Origin: Streptococcus mitis
GTDB lineage: Bacteria > Bacillota > Bacilli > Lactobacillales > Streptococcaceae
Length of the DNA: 64,000 nucleotides
NCBI RefSeq assembly: GCF_000722695.1
Contig: NZ_JPFU01000009.1
Coordinates: forward strand, 62,001-126,000
Reading direction: 5' to 3'
Below are positions 17,765 to 27,613 of the stretch, in pieces. The notes beneath the pieces are model-generated. The model was not told where the DNA came from and ran no database searches. It saw only the letters and a list, made by a program, of their open reading frames with translations. Within the stretch, counting starts at the first letter, position 1, and each line of letters begins with the position of its first letter. Both the position numbers and the translations under genes were made by a program.

Positions 17765-17790
17765 GATTGTTTTCCTAAGTTTTCTTTTCA
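17759..17790 (+). terminator. Terminator after the MFS gene
   Basis: CTTAGGA / TCCTAAG stem with a short T-rich loop and a TTTTCTTTT tail; the stem includes the MFS stop codon. Confidence 0.75.
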
Positions 17791-17827
17791 GGATTTTTGT
17801 ACCCATACAATATTTGTTTTAGAACCT

Positions 17828-17855
17828 TGTCTATAGACTAATTTCTTGATAAAAT
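17828..17855 (+). promoter_or_regulatory. truA promoter, leaderless arrangement
   Basis: TTGTCT, 16-nt spacer with TGA extension, TAAAAT, then seven bases to the truA ATG. There is no room for a transcribed ribosome site. Confidence 0.6.
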
Positions 17856-17862
17856 AGAAGTT

Positions 17863-18612
17863 ATGACAAGATACAAAGCAACTATTTCCTATGATGGTTA
17901 TGCCTTTGCTGGTTTTCAGCGCCAGCCACATGCGCGTAGCGTTCAGGAAGAAATTGAAAAAACCTTGACTAGATTGAATAAGGGGCAAGCTATTACCGTT
18001 CACGGTGCTGGTAGGACTGATAGTGGTGTTCATGCTTTGGGACAGGTGCTTCATTTTGACCTCCCCTATCAAATGGATGAGGAGAAACTTCGCTTTGCTC
18101 TGGACACCCAGTCCCCTGAAGATATTGATGTGATTTCGATTGAGCTTGTGGCGGATGATTTTCATTGTCGTTATGCCAAGCACAGCAAGACCTATGAGTT
18201 TATCGTGGATAGAGGCCGTCCTAAAAATCCGATGCGCCGTCACTATGCTACTCACTTTCCCTATCCACTTGATGTGGAGCGGATGCAGGAGGCTGTCAAA
18301 AAGCTAGAAGGAACCCATGATTTCACAGGTTTTACAGCCTCTGGAACTAGTGTGGAGGATAAGGTTCGCACCATTACAGAAGCTAGTCTCAGGGTTGATG
18401 AGACAGGGCAGTTTTTGACCTTTACCTTTTCAGGAAATGGCTTCTTGTATAAACAGATTCGCAATATGGTGGGGACACTTCTCAAAATCGGAAATAATCG
18501 TATGCCAGTAGAGCAGATTGACTTGATTTTGGAGAAGAAGGACAGGCAGCTAGCTGGTCCAACGGCAGCACCGAATGGCTTGTATTTAAAGGAGATTCGT
18601 TATGAAGAATAA
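17863..18612 (+). CDS. truA: tRNA pseudouridine(38-40) synthase
   Basis: 249 residues. TruA converts U38-U40 in the tRNA anticodon arm to pseudouridine. The catalytic Asp is Asp53 in [19 protein letters not shown] and the [20 protein letters not shown] segment are family-typical. First gene of an operon: its end overlaps the kinase gene by 11 bases. The -10 hexamer lies seven bases before ATG and only a weak AGAAG is present, so the message is probably leaderless. Confidence 0.94.
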   Translation: MTRYKATISYDGYAFAGFQRQPHARSVQEEIEKTLTRLNKGQAITVHGAGRTDSGVHALGQVLHFDLPYQMDEEKLRFALDTQSPEDIDVISIELVADDFHCRYAKHSKTYEFIVDRGRPKNPMRRHYATHFPYPLDVERMQEAVKKLEGTHDFTGFTASGTSVEDKVRTITEASLRVDETGQFLTFTFSGNGFLYKQIRNMVGTLLKIGNNRMPVEQIDLILEKKDRQLAGPTAAPNGLYLKEIRYEE

Positions 18613-19366
18613 TCGTATTTTAGCACTTTCTGGAAATGATATTTTTAGTGGTGGTGGTTTGTCCGCTGATTTGGCTACCTATACCTTGAACGGCTTGCAT
18701 GGTTTTGTAGCTGTGACTTGTTTGACAGCCTTGACCGAAAAGGGGTTTGAAGTCTTTCCAACTGACGATGTCATTTTTCAACATGAATTAGATAGCTTGC
18801 GTGATGTGGAATTTGCAGGGATTAAGATTGGTCTTTTACCAACTGTCAGTGTGGCTGAGAAAGCCTTGGACTTTATCAAACAACGCCCAGAAGTACCTGT
18901 AGTATTGGACCCTGTCTTGGTCTGCAAGGAAACGCACGACGTGGCTGTCAGTGAACTCTGCCAAGAGTTGATTCGCTTTTTCCCTCATGTCAGTGTGATT
19001 ACGCCTAATCTTCCTGAAGCAGAATTATTAGCTGGTCAAGAAATTAAAAGCTTGGAAGACATGAAAACTGCAGCGCAGAAATTACATGACTTAGGAGCGC
19101 CAGCAGTCATTATCAAGGGAGGCAATCGCCTTAGTCAGGACAAGGCTATGGATGTCTTTTATGACGGACAGACCTTTACTATCCTAGAAAATCCAGTTAT
19201 CCAAGGCCAAAATGCTGGTGCAGGTTGTACCTTTGCCTCTAGCATTGCCAGTCACCTAGTCAAAGGTGATGAACTTTTACCAGCAGTAGAAAGCTCTAAG
19301 GCTTTCGTTTATCGTTCTATTGCACAAGCAGATCAGTATGGAGTAAGACAATATGAAGCAAACTAA
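18602..19366 (+). CDS. Hydroxymethylpyrimidine/pyridoxine kinase (ThiD/PdxK-like)
   Basis: 254 residues, ribokinase fold. The N-terminal [17 protein letters not shown] is the ThiD-type substrate site, and the C-terminal [16 protein letters not shown] is the anion hole with the catalytic Cys/Asp-region replacement seen in vitamin B6 kinases. It phosphorylates either hydroxymethylpyrimidine (thiamine salvage) or a B6 vitamer. It overlaps truA by 11 bases and the following ECF S-component by 14 bases, so the imported vitamin is probably its substrate. The exact vitamin is not decided. Confidence 0.82.
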   Translation: MKNNRILALSGNDIFSGGGLSADLATYTLNGLHGFVAVTCLTALTEKGFEVFPTDDVIFQHELDSLRDVEFAGIKIGLLPTVSVAEKALDFIKQRPEVPVVLDPVLVCKETHDVAVSELCQELIRFFPHVSVITPNLPEAELLAGQEIKSLEDMKTAAQKLHDLGAPAVIIKGGNRLSQDKAMDVFYDGQTFTILENPVIQGQNAGAGCTFASSIASHLVKGDELLPAVESSKAFVYRSIAQADQYGVRQYEAN

Positions 19367-19814
19367 AACAACTAAAATTGCCCTTGTATCCCTATTAACC
19401 GCCCTCTCTGTGGTTCTAGGTTATTTCTTAAAAATCCCAACACCGACAGGAATTCTAACTCTTTTAGATGCAGGTGTCTTCTTTACGGCCTTTTACTTTG
19501 GTAGTCGTGAAGGGGCTGTAGTAGGAGGACTAGCAGGTTTCTTGATTGACCTCTTATCAGGCTATCCTCAGTGGATGTTCTTTAGCTTGATTAACCATGG
19601 CTTGCAGGGATTTTTCGCAGGATTTAAAGGAAAAACTCAGTGGTTAGGCCTTATCTTAGCAACGATTGCCATGGTAGGGGGTTACGCCTTGGGTTCTACT
19701 TTGATGAATGGCTGGGCAGCAGCCCTACCAGAAATTCTACCAAATTTCATGCAAAATATGGTAGGGATGATTGTAGGGTTTGTGCTTAGTCAGAGTAGCA
19801 AGAAGATTAAGTAA
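19353..19814 (+). CDS. ECF transporter S component (vitamin importer)
   Basis: 153 residues with about five to six membrane helices. It has the features of energy-coupling-factor substrate-binding subunits: small size, an N-terminal TKIALVSLLTALSVVLGYFL helix and Ala/Gly-rich packing motifs. The genes for the shared EcfAA'T module are not in the window. Overlap with the ThiD/PdxK-like kinase suggests uptake of hydroxymethylpyrimidine or pyridoxine, followed by trapping through phosphorylation (inference). Confidence 0.8.
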   Translation: MKQTKTTKIALVSLLTALSVVLGYFLKIPTPTGILTLLDAGVFFTAFYFGSREGAVVGGLAGFLIDLLSGYPQWMFFSLINHGLQGFFAGFKGKTQWLGLILATIAMVGGYALGSTLMNGWAAALPEILPNFMQNMVGMIVGFVLSQSSKKIK

Positions 19815-19845
19815 AGAGGCTGAGTCAAAAGTCTTTCAAATAAGA

Positions 19846-19895
19846 AAAACGCATAGTATCAGGTGTTGAAAATTTGATACTATGCGTTTTATTGT
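19846..19895 (+). terminator. Long-stem terminator between the ECF gene and pepQ
   Basis: A perfect 16-bp inverted repeat (AAAACGCATAGTATCA and TGATACTATGCGTTTT) with a 13-nt loop. It lies between convergent genes and carries A and T runs on both flanks, so it can act in both directions. The left arm recurs near 63677 at the right end of the window. Confidence 0.75.
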
Positions 19896-19915
19896 GGGAA
19901 GATTTTCAAAGAATA

Positions 19916-20998
19916 TTAATCAAAATAAAGCAAATCTTTGCTGGTGCTTGTAAAGAGGTCAAAGCCATCCTTGGTAACAACACCGCAGTCTTCGATACGG
20001 ACACCGACTTTACCAGGGATATAGATACCTGGTTCGACTGAGAAGCACATGCCTTCTTCGATGACCATGTCGTTTCCTTCCATGATAGATGGGAATTCGT
20101 GAACATCCATACCGATACCGTGACCGAGACGGTGGTTGAAGTACTCACCGTAACCAGCTTTTTCGATGACCTCACGGGCAGCGCGATCCACTTCATGGGC
20201 AGTCACACCTGGCTTGATAAAGTCAAGAGCAGCTTGTTGGGCTTCAAGAGTCAAGTTGTAAATGTCTTTCTTGAATTGGTCAGGTTTACCGACAGCGACT
20301 GTACGGGTCATATCTGAAGCATAGCCGTTGACGAGGACACCCAGGTCAAAGAGGAGAAGGGCGTTATTTTCAACCTTGTTTGCTGCTGGGATACCGTGTG
20401 GATTTGCAGCATTATCGCCAGTCAGGACCATGGTATCAAAGCTCATTTCATATCCTTCACGTTTTATGGCAAAGTCGATTTGAGCGATAATATCTGTCTC
20501 TGTCTTATCAAGAGAAATATTGTCAAAACCAACATTGACAGCCTTGTCCGCATAGAGACCTGCCACCATCATTTTTTGCACTTCGTCAGCTGATTTGATG
20601 AGGCGCATGCGTTGGATACGAGGAGTGAGGTTGTCAAACTCAGCTGTTTCAAAAACTGATTTCAAGCCATGGTATTTAGTCAAAATGAGGTTGTCAAACT
20701 CCACAGCTACACGTTTGAAGTCGTGCTGTGGAAGAGCATCTTTCATTTTTTGCCATGGATTTTCAGAATCCACATAGCCTACAACTGGGAAGGATACGGT
20801 GCTGCTTGCACGCTCAACCTCAAGGGCTGGAACGAACAGAAGTGGTTCCTGATCAGCTAGGATAAAGAGGAACATTTGACGTTCATGAGGATCACTGTAA
20901 AAGCCAGTGAGGTAATTGATAGTGACGGGGTCAGATACGACAGCGACGTCTAGTTTTTCAGTTTCAAGATATGTTACGATTTGTTGTAATTTAGACAT
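19916..20998 (-). CDS. pepQ: Xaa-Pro dipeptidase/aminopeptidase, M24 family
   Basis: 360 residues. Cytoplasmic metallopeptidase that cleaves Xaa-Pro bonds in imported peptides. An N-terminal creatinase-like domain is followed by the pita-bread catalytic domain with metal ligands Asp (LLFDLG), Asp (YASDMTR), His (RLGHGIGMDVHE), Glu (FSVEPGIY) and Glu (GVRIEDCG). The ribosome site AGAAGG stands before ATG at 20998. Monocistronic. Confidence 0.92.
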   Translation of the reverse strand: MSKLQQIVTYLETEKLDVAVVSDPVTINYLTGFYSDPHERQMFLFILADQEPLLFVPALEVERASSTVSFPVVGYVDSENPWQKMKDALPQHDFKRVAVEFDNLILTKYHGLKSVFETAEFDNLTPRIQRMRLIKSADEVQKMMVAGLYADKAVNVGFDNISLDKTETDIIAQIDFAIKREGYEMSFDTMVLTGDNAANPHGIPAANKVENNALLLFDLGVLVNGYASDMTRTVAVGKPDQFKKDIYNLTLEAQQAALDFIKPGVTAHEVDRAAREVIEKAGYGEYFNHRLGHGIGMDVHEFPSIMEGNDMVIEEGMCFSVEPGIYIPGKVGVRIEDCGVVTKDGFDLFTSTSKDLLYFD

Positions 20999-21076
20999 AT
21001 GCTACCTTCTTTCTACCCCTCTATTTTGGCAAAAAAAGAGAGAAAATGCAAGGGAGAAGGGTAAAAGAAAAGACAA

Positions 21077-21107
21077 AAAGAACTCCGACAAGATAACGGA
21101 GTTCTTT
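21077..21107 (-). terminator. Terminator of the murT-gatD operon
   Basis: 11-bp stem AAAGAACTCCG / CGGAGTTCTTT downstream of the gatD stop codon on the minus strand, with a T-run after it in that direction. Confidence 0.8.
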
Positions 21108-21125
21108 GATATCATTTTCCTTTGT

Positions 21126-21908
21126 TTATGAAAAGTCAGCCTTGCTTTTGACGTCGCTATATTCTTCAGCGATTTCTTGGCTGAGAATATCCTCATAGGC
21201 AGGGAGTTGGATGTCCTGACCATATTTCTTCTTGAGGGCAGTTGTGACTAGGCGATAAGCTAGATTGGCATTGCGAGAAAGGATAGGCCCGTGGAAGTAA
21301 GAACCAAAGACATTCTTATAATGAACCCCTTCGCCGACTTTTTCTTCGTTGTTTCCATTTCCATAGACAACCTGTCCCAGTGGTTTTTGGTCGTCTGAGA
21401 GGAAGGTACGACCCTGGTGATTTTCAAAACCATAATAGGTTTCATCGAAATCTTCATTGTGAATCTTGATATCACCGATAAAGCGGTTATTGGTCTGGTT
21501 GAGGGTGTAGTGACCCATAACCCCTAGCCCTTCGATGCGTTTCCCTGAAGCTTCAACATAATATTGGCCCAATAGTTGGAAACCACCGCAGATAGCGAGA
21601 ACTACACCGTCATTTTGGATGTAGTTGTCAATACTCTCTTTTTTAGCAGGAAGGTCGTCTGCAATAATACTTTGTTCAAAGTCTTGACCGCCACCGAAAA
21701 AGGCGATGTCGTAGTGATTTTCGTCAAAGTCATCATGGAGAGAAACGATGTCAACCGTCACATGGGCTCCCAGTTTTTCAGCCACATACTTGAGCATGAG
21801 GATGTTTCCATTGTCCCCATAGGTATTCATGAGATTTCCGTAGAGGTGAGCAATGTTGAGCTGATAAGGGTAATTGCCATCTTTTGAGGAAAGTGAAGTA
21901 TAAACCAT
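21126..21908 (-). CDS. gatD: Lipid II isoglutaminyl synthase, glutamine amidotransferase subunit
   Basis: 260 residues. GatD releases ammonia from glutamine for MurT, which amidates the D-Glu of lipid II stem peptides at the cytoplasmic membrane face. It has the class I/CobB-type nucleophile Cys in [11 protein letters not shown] and the catalytic His in YFHGPIL. The gene overlaps the murT stop codon by one base and shares its transcript. In pneumococcus this amidation is essential and affects beta-lactam response (established knowledge). Confidence 0.93.
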   Translation of the reverse strand: MVYTSLSSKDGNYPYQLNIAHLYGNLMNTYGDNGNILMLKYVAEKLGAHVTVDIVSLHDDFDENHYDIAFFGGGQDFEQSIIADDLPAKKESIDNYIQNDGVVLAICGGFQLLGQYYVEASGKRIEGLGVMGHYTLNQTNNRFIGDIKIHNEDFDETYYGFENHQGRTFLSDDQKPLGQVVYGNGNNEEKVGEGVHYKNVFGSYFHGPILSRNANLAYRLVTTALKKKYGQDIQLPAYEDILSQEIAEEYSDVKSKADFS

Positions 21909-23251
21909 TAGCTCATCTCCTTTCTAACAATCTGACGACTAGCCAGCAGTTCGCGGAATTCCAGCATAGCAGTATAGGTAGCTAGGATATAGGCATGCTT
22001 GCAGTCTTGGTTCTCAATGGTCTTGAGAACTTGCTCCAGATTGCTTGTTTCAGTGATTTTCTCAGCTGGATAGCCTGTCACTCGGAGACGACGTGCAATT
22101 TCAGAATGGCGAACACCGCCAGCGTTGATTTCAGGAATGTCCATCTCAGTGATTTGTTCAAAATCAGCATCCCAAATCCAGCTAGTATCAATTCCGTCCG
22201 CATAGTTGGCATTAAGGAGAACAGATAGGCTAAATGGATAAGGCGCTAGTTTAATCATTTCGATAGCTTGAGTTGCACCGACTGGATTTTTAATCAAGAC
22301 GAGGGTACATTCCTTGTCACCGATATGGAAGGTTTCCTGACGACCAAAGACAGCACGGCTCTTATCAAATCCCTGCTTGATGAGTTGTGAATCGGCACCG
22401 AGGAAACGGGCGATAGCCACAGCAGCTAGAGCGTTATAGATATTGTAGAGTCCACCGATTTGGATACCGTATTCTTGGCCGTCTATGACAAAGCGAGAGT
22501 GATTGTTGGTCAACTCAACCAGTTCTGTCAAGCGATAGTCCAGATCAGGACGTTTACATCCACAGCCTTCACAGATATAGGCACCCAAGTTTGCATAGGT
22601 ATTGTGCTCGTATTTGAGGATGCTTTGACAGTCAGGGCAGAGAATCCCTTCGGTATTGTAGTGAGCTAGTTGGGCTGATCCTTTCTCCAAGTCAAAACCA
22701 AAATACTGTACAGGATTTGGAATAGCTGGCTTGTAGAAAAGTGGACTGTCTCCATTAAGAAGAACAGTGGCAGTAGGCACTTTACGAATAGCATCCAAAA
22801 TCATCTTGTAAGTTGTGTAAATCTCACCATAGCGGTCCATCTGGTCACGGAAAATATTAGTAATAACAAATAAGCTTGGCTGGATATAGTCACAGATACG
22901 AGATAGACTGGCCTCGTCGATTTCTAGGACGGCAATATTTTTCCCAGTTTTAGACGATTTGGCTGTTAAGAAGGTTGTCGCAATTCCTGTGATCATGTTG
23001 GCACCGCTTGGGTTGGTCAGAACTTGACCATAAACCTCTTTTAAAATACCGACAGTGAGGGCAGTTGTCAAGGTTTTTCCGTTGGTTCCAGTGATCACAA
23101 CAATCTCGTAGTTTTTAGCTAGGTTTTGTAAAATATCTTTATCAAATTGAAGGGCAAGTTTTCCTGGGAGCGTACTTCCACGGCCAAGACGGCTTAAAAT
23201 GAAGTGGGAAGAACGCCCAGCTAGGAGGCCCAAAGTAGTTTTTAATTTCAT
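21908..23251 (-). CDS. murT: Lipid II isoglutaminyl synthase, Mur ligase subunit
   Basis: 447 residues. Mur-ligase fold with the ATP loop [10 protein letters not shown], a Mur central domain ([10 protein letters not shown]) and a four-Cys zinc-binding insertion (CPDC...CEGCGC) diagnostic of MurT, plus the C-terminal MurT/GatD interaction domain. It activates the D-Glu carboxylate in lipid II with ATP and uses ammonia from GatD. It is the first gene of the operon, and a -10 hexamer lies six bases before its ATG. Confidence 0.93.
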   Translation of the reverse strand: MKLKTTLGLLAGRSSHFILSRLGRGSTLPGKLALQFDKDILQNLAKNYEIVVITGTNGKTLTTALTVGILKEVYGQVLTNPSGANMITGIATTFLTAKSSKTGKNIAVLEIDEASLSRICDYIQPSLFVITNIFRDQMDRYGEIYTTYKMILDAIRKVPTATVLLNGDSPLFYKPAIPNPVQYFGFDLEKGSAQLAHYNTEGILCPDCQSILKYEHNTYANLGAYICEGCGCKRPDLDYRLTELVELTNNHSRFVIDGQEYGIQIGGLYNIYNALAAVAIARFLGADSQLIKQGFDKSRAVFGRQETFHIGDKECTLVLIKNPVGATQAIEMIKLAPYPFSLSVLLNANYADGIDTSWIWDADFEQITEMDIPEINAGGVRHSEIARRLRVTGYPAEKITETSNLEQVLKTIENQDCKHAYILATYTAMLEFRELLASRQIVRKEMS

Positions 23252-23257
23252 GCTTCT

Positions 23258-23266
23258 ATTATATCA
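23258..23266 (-). promoter_or_regulatory. murT extended -10 promoter, leaderless arrangement
   Basis: Minus strand TGATATAAT followed by AGAAGC and the murT ATG. The start point predicted seven bases after the -10 falls on the start codon. Confidence 0.6.
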
Positions 23267-23304
23267 TAAAAGAGGGAAAAGACAGATTTGAGATTTCGAA
23301 GAAG

Positions 23305-23330
23305 CAAAAACAGCCCAAAGAGGGCTGTCA
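23305..23330 (-). terminator. Terminator after the disulfide reductase gene
   Basis: GACAGCCC / GGGCTGT hairpin read on the minus strand, followed by TTTTTGC, between the reductase stop codon and the murT promoter. Confidence 0.8.
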
Positions 23331-23349
23331 GTTAAGATAAGACTTCAAC

Positions 23350-24666
23350 TTAAATCGCAAACAAGTCATTCAAGTTCTCAGCCAAGGTTGGGTGAGTGAA
23401 GATTTGTTTTGTGAAGTAAGTGTAAGGAATCTTGTTGTCCATAGCAACAGTGATGATGTTGATGATTTCTTGAGAACCTTCTGAGAAGATGCTTGCTCCA
23501 AGAATTTCTTTGGTTTCAGTATTGACAACTGCTTTGAAGGCGCCACGAAGGTCTCCATTTACGTGACCACGAGGCATTGCTGCAACAGGGATTTCCTTAA
23601 CAGCGTATGGAAGTTTCAAATCAGCTGCTTGGCTTTCAGTCAAACCAACTTGTGAAAGTGCAGGTGTGATGAACATAGTGTTTGGTACATTGAGACGGTC
23701 TTCAAGAGTGTAGCTACCATCTCCAGCAAGGTAGCTGTAAACAACACGGAAGTCATCAAGTGAAATGTAAGTAAATTGAAGTCCACCGTTGACATCTCCA
23801 ACTGCAAAGACACCAGGAACGTTTGTTTGACAATGTTTATCTACTTTAATAGCACCACGTTCAGTTAGTTCAATATCTGTATTTTCAAGTTGAAGTGGTT
23901 CTACGTTTGGTTTGCGTCCAGTTGCGTAGAGAAGGGCATCGAAACGGTAAGTTTCGTTTTCAGTTACGACAAGGACTTGGTCACCGTCGTTTTTGATTTC
24001 AGTAGTGCGAATGTTTTGAAGCAATTCAATACCGTCTTCTTCCATGTATTGTTTAGCAAGAGCTGCGATGGAAGGTTCTGCACGAGGTAGGAAAGTATCC
24101 AAGGCATCTAGAACTGTAACCTTGCTGCCAAGTTTGTTGTAAAGACCAGCAAATTCAAGACCGATATTTCCGCCACCAAGGACACCAAGTTTTTCAGGCA
24201 ATTTGTCCAAGTTTTGAATACCTGTTGAGTCAAAGACGTTTTTGCTTGTAGCAAGTCCAGGGATTGGCAAGACGTTTGAAACAGCACCAGTGTTGATGAC
24301 GATTGTTTCAGCGGTCAGTTCTTTCTTTTCATCACCAGCTTGGATTTCGATGACTTTATTTGAAAGGAAGTGAGCTTCCGCATCAAAGATGTCCACGCCT
24401 GTACCAGCAACAGTAGCATAGTTTTTACCGTTGAGGCGACCAGTGATCGTGTTTTTGGTAGCAATCACTTCTTCAAAAGACAAGTCTTTCTCAGCAGCAA
24501 CTAGCAAAGTTTTAGTTGGGATACAACCAATGTTGATACAAGTTCCACCATACATAGCTTTACTACGTTCAACAAGGGCAACTTTTTTGCCAGCTGAAGC
24601 CAATTTACCAGCTAGTGTTTTACCAGCTTTACCAAATCCGATAACGATTAAATCATAAGTTAACAT
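23350..24666 (-). CDS. Flavoprotein disulfide reductase, RclA/Har type
   Basis: 438 residues. FAD motif IGFGKAGKTLAGKLA, redox-active Cys43 and Cys48 in GGTCINIGCIPTKT, NAD(P)H site GGGNIGLEFAG, second FAD motif VFAVGDVNGGLQ and the C-terminal dimer-domain His-Pro (FTHPTLAEN). The GFGKAGKTL...MYGGTCINIGC signature is that of RclA. The pneumococcal protein of this type has been described as a hypothiocyanous acid reductase (Har), so a role in defence against host peroxidase oxidants is likely. The N-terminal VIGFGKAGK distinguishes it from glutathione and lipoamide reductases. Monocistronic. Confidence 0.88.
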   Translation of the reverse strand: MLTYDLIVIGFGKAGKTLAGKLASAGKKVALVERSKAMYGGTCINIGCIPTKTLLVAAEKDLSFEEVIATKNTITGRLNGKNYATVAGTGVDIFDAEAHFLSNKVIEIQAGDEKKELTAETIVINTGAVSNVLPIPGLATSKNVFDSTGIQNLDKLPEKLGVLGGGNIGLEFAGLYNKLGSKVTVLDALDTFLPRAEPSIAALAKQYMEEDGIELLQNIRTTEIKNDGDQVLVVTENETYRFDALLYATGRKPNVEPLQLENTDIELTERGAIKVDKHCQTNVPGVFAVGDVNGGLQFTYISLDDFRVVYSYLAGDGSYTLEDRLNVPNTMFITPALSQVGLTESQAADLKLPYAVKEIPVAAMPRGHVNGDLRGAFKAVVNTETKEILGASIFSEGSQEIINIITVAMDNKIPYTYFTKQIFTHPTLAENLNDLFAI

Positions 24667-24836
24667 TTATCTTCCTCCTATTCGCATTTCATTCTAGCAC
24701 AAGAAAAAAACTTTTGCACAATTCTGCTACGCTTTAAAAAATTTTATGAAAAAGTGGAAATTTTGGCCTCATTTTCTCAGAAAAACCGCTTACATGACAT
24801 TATCTACGGATTAGGCTATCTTTTGCTTCTCTCTTG

Positions 24837-24845
24837 TGTTATACT
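24837..24845 (+). promoter_or_regulatory. Extended -10 promoter for cshA
   Basis: TGT followed by TATACT, about 150 nt upstream of the helicase start codon. It would give a long 5' leader. Confidence 0.45.
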
Positions 24846-24849
24846 AGAT

Positions 24850-24994
24850 AGGTTGCAAAGAAAACAGTACTTTTCTTTTGTGGAAAAGAAGCAACACGAT
24901 TTTGTATCCAGTATATGAAAATACGTCATAAAAAGAAAAGTATAAACTAAGCCCTATAGGGTGGCTTCGCACCACCTTTAGAAAGAAGAAGAAC
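24850..24994 (+). promoter_or_regulatory. Long structured 5' leader of the DEAD-box helicase gene
   Basis: Part of the 328-bp gap upstream of cshA. Near the start codon, GGTGG-CTTCGCA-CCACC can form a tight hairpin, competing with AAGCC...GGCTT pairing just upstream. Long leaders of this sort are known in cold-shock and DEAD-box helicase mRNAs; regulation here is inferred. Confidence 0.4.
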
Positions 24995-26569
24995 GTGAAA
25001 TTTAATGAATTAAACTTGTCTGCTGATTTGCTAGCAGAGATTGAAAAAGCTGGTTTTGTAGAAGCCAGTCCTATCCAAGAACAAACTATTCCCTTGGCTA
25101 TAGAAGGCAAGGACGTTATCGGTCAAGCTCAGACTGGTACAGGAAAAACCGCAGCCTTTGGCTTGCCAACCCTTGAAAAAATCCGTACAGAAGAAGCGAC
25201 CATCCAAGCCTTGGTCATCGCTCCAACTCGTGAACTAGCTGTCCAAAGTCAAGAGGAACTCTTCCGCTTTGGTCGTAGTAAGGGAGTCAAAGTCCGCTCA
25301 GTATATGGTGGATCAAGCGTCGAAAAACAAATCAAGGCCCTTAAATCAGGTGCCCATATCGTGGTGGGAACTCCAGGTCGCCTCTTGGACTTGATTAAAC
25401 GCAAGGCCTTGAAATTACAAGATATTGAAACTTTGATTCTTGACGAAGCAGATGAAATGCTCAACATGGGCTTCCTTGAAGATATCGAAGCCATCATTTC
25501 TCGTGTCCCTGAAAATCGACAAACCTTGCTCTTCTCAGCAACTATGCCAGATGCTATCAAACGTATCGGTGTTCAGTTTATGAAAGAACCTGAGCATGTG
25601 AAGATTGCTGCCAAGGAATTGACAACAGAATTGGTTGACCAATACTATATCCGTGTTAAGGAACAAGAAAAATTTGACACCATGACCCGTCTCATGGATG
25701 TGGAACAGCCTGAGCTTGCTATCGTATTTGGTCGTACAAAACGTCGTGTAGATGAATTGACTCGTGGACTTAAAATCCGTGGCTTCCGTGCAGAAGGAAT
25801 TCATGGCGACCTAGACCAAAACAAACGTCTTCGTGTCCTTCGTGACTTCAAAAACGGTAACCTTGATGTTTTGGTTGCAACAGACGTGGCAGCGCGTGGT
25901 TTGGATATTTCAGGTGTGACTCATGTCTATAACTACGATATTCCACAAGATCCTGAAAGTTATGTTCACCGTATCGGTCGTACAGGTCGTGCTGGTAAGT
26001 CAGGCCAGTCGATTACCTTTGTTGCTCCAAATGAAATGGGTTACCTTCAAATTATTGAAAACTTGACCAAGAAACGCATGAAAGGTCTCAAACCTGCAAG
26101 TGCAGAAGAAGCCTTCCAAGCTAAAAAACAAGTAGCTCTCAAGAAAATTGAACGTGATTTTGCAGATGAAACCATTCGTGCTAACTTTGAGAAATTTGGC
26201 AAGGATGCTCGTAAGCTAGCTGCTGAATTTACTCCAGAAGAATTGGCAATGTATATCTTGAGTCTGACTGTTCAAGATCCAGATAGCCTTCCTGAAGTGG
26301 AAATTGCGCGTGAAAAACCACTACCTTTCAAACCATCAGGTAATGGCTTCGGTGGTAAAGCTAAGGGAGGTCGTCGTGGAGATGACCGTCGTGATAATCG
26401 CCGAGGAGATAACCGTCGTGGTGGTCGTCGTGATGATTTCAAGAAAGTCAGTCGTGGAGATAATCGTTTTGATAAGGAAAAACGTTACCGTAAGGATAAT
26501 AAAAAACCACGCACTACTTCAAGCGAAAAGAAAACAGGCTTTGTGATTCGTAACAAGGGCGATAAATAA
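24995..26569 (+). CDS. cshA: DEAD-box ATP-dependent RNA helicase (CshA type)
   Basis: 524 residues. RNA helicase for mRNA decay, ribosome assembly and cold growth. Q motif (SPIQEQTIPLA), Walker A AQTGTGKT (residues 45-52), DEAD box, SAT, and the C lobe with ARGLDISG and HRIGRTGRAGKSG. The tail after about residue 440 is Gly/Arg/Asp-rich (RRGDDRRDNRRGDNRRGGRR), an RNA-binding extension typical of CshA. The start is GTG, preceded by GAAAGAAG. Monocistronic with a terminator. The paralogue CshB is not in the window. Confidence 0.9.
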   Translation: MKFNELNLSADLLAEIEKAGFVEASPIQEQTIPLAIEGKDVIGQAQTGTGKTAAFGLPTLEKIRTEEATIQALVIAPTRELAVQSQEELFRFGRSKGVKVRSVYGGSSVEKQIKALKSGAHIVVGTPGRLLDLIKRKALKLQDIETLILDEADEMLNMGFLEDIEAIISRVPENRQTLLFSATMPDAIKRIGVQFMKEPEHVKIAAKELTTELVDQYYIRVKEQEKFDTMTRLMDVEQPELAIVFGRTKRRVDELTRGLKIRGFRAEGIHGDLDQNKRLRVLRDFKNGNLDVLVATDVAARGLDISGVTHVYNYDIPQDPESYVHRIGRTGRAGKSGQSITFVAPNEMGYLQIIENLTKKRMKGLKPASAEEAFQAKKQVALKKIERDFADETIRANFEKFGKDARKLAAEFTPEELAMYILSLTVQDPDSLPEVEIAREKPLPFKPSGNGFGGKAKGGRRGDDRRDNRRGDNRRGGRRDDFKKVSRGDNRFDKEKRYRKDNKKPRTTSSEKKTGFVIRNKGDK

Positions 26570-26570
26570 G

Positions 26571-26600
26571 AAAAAGCGGTTCAAAATGAATCGCTTTTTT
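26571..26600 (+). terminator. Terminator after cshA
   Basis: Stem AAAAGCGGTTCA / TGAATCGCTTTT with a short A loop and T-run just after the stop codon. Confidence 0.85.
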
Positions 26601-26753
26601 ATATAAGGAGACCGAATGGAAAAGAAAGATAAATAAAATAGATATATTATCTTCTTGTAATATTATAATACACAAAAATAGGGAGCTTGTCAATAGAAAA
26701 GAAGCAATTTAATTAAAAATATTCTTGTTTTTTCAAATTGCAATTAAATAAGC

Positions 26754-26768
26754 AATTTTCAGATAATA
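26754..26768 (+). promoter_or_regulatory. CodY-box-like site at the codY promoter
   Basis: AATTTTCAGATAATA matches 13 of 15 positions of the CodY box AATTTTCWGAAAATT, and an inverted half-site GAAAATT follows on the -35. The site ends two bases before the -35 hexamer, which fits autorepression by CodY. Confidence 0.55.
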
Positions 26769-26769
26769 A

Positions 26770-26798
26770 TTGAAAATTCAAGCTGTTTATGTTATAAT
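26770..26798 (+). promoter_or_regulatory. codY promoter
   Basis: TTGAAA, 17-nt spacer, TATAAT, 26 nt before the start codon. Confidence 0.8.
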
Positions 26799-26824
26799 GA
26801 TAGCGATTAAATTCGAGGTGAAAA

Positions 26825-27613
26825 ATGGCACATTTATTAGAAAAAACTAGAAAAATTACTTCTATTCTGAAGCGTTCGGAGGAGCAGTTACAGGAAGAAC
26901 TTCCCTACAATGCGATTACCCGTCAATTGGCAGACATTATTGACTGTAACGCTTGTATCGTCAATAGCAAGGGACGTCTCCTTGGTTATTTTATGCGTTA
27001 CAAAACCAATACGGATCGTGTAGAGCAGTTCTTCCAAACTAAGATTTTCCCTGATATATATATTCAGGGAGCCAACATGATTTATGATACAGAAGCCAAT
27101 CTGACAGTTGATCATGATTTGAGTATTTTCCCTGTGGAAAGTCGTTCTGATTTTCCAGATGGTTTGACGACTATTGCACCGATTCATGTATCAGGGATTC
27201 GCCTTGGTTCTTTGATTATTTGGCGCAATGATAAAGAATTTGATGACGAGGACTTGATTCTTGTTGAGATTGCCATTACCGTTGTTGGGATTCAGCTTCT
27301 TAACTTCCAACGTGAAGAGGATGAGAAAAATATTCGCCGTCGTACTGCTGTTACCATGGCGGTTAATACCCTTTCTTATTCCGAACTCCGTGCTGTTTCA
27401 GCAATTTTAGGGGAGTTAAATGGCAATGAAGGGCAGTTGACTGCGTCTGTGATTGCAGACCGTATCGGAATTACCCGTTCTGTGATTGTCAATGCCCTTC
27501 GTAAACTTGAGTCTGCGGGGATTATTGAAAGTCGCTCGCTTGGAATGAAGGGAACCTACCTTAAGGTCTTGATTTCAGATATTTTTGAAGAAGTGAAGAA
27601 AAGAGATTACTAA
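26825..27613 (+). CDS. codY: GTP/branched-chain amino acid-sensing global regulator CodY
   Basis: 262 residues. An N-terminal GAF domain senses isoleucine/leucine/valine, and a C-terminal winged helix ([30 protein letters not shown]) binds DNA. It represses amino acid uptake and synthesis genes in rich medium. The length and start ([15 protein letters not shown]) are exactly those of the family. Ribosome site GAGGTG. It overlaps the next gene by one base. A CodY-box-like site sits at its own promoter. Confidence 0.96.
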   Translation: MAHLLEKTRKITSILKRSEEQLQEELPYNAITRQLADIIDCNACIVNSKGRLLGYFMRYKTNTDRVEQFFQTKIFPDIYIQGANMIYDTEANLTVDHDLSIFPVESRSDFPDGLTTIAPIHVSGIRLGSLIIWRNDKEFDDEDLILVEIAITVVGIQLLNFQREEDEKNIRRRTAVTMAVNTLSYSELRAVSAILGELNGNEGQLTASVIADRIGITRSVIVNALRKLESAGIIESRSLGMKGTYLKVLISDIFEEVKKRDY

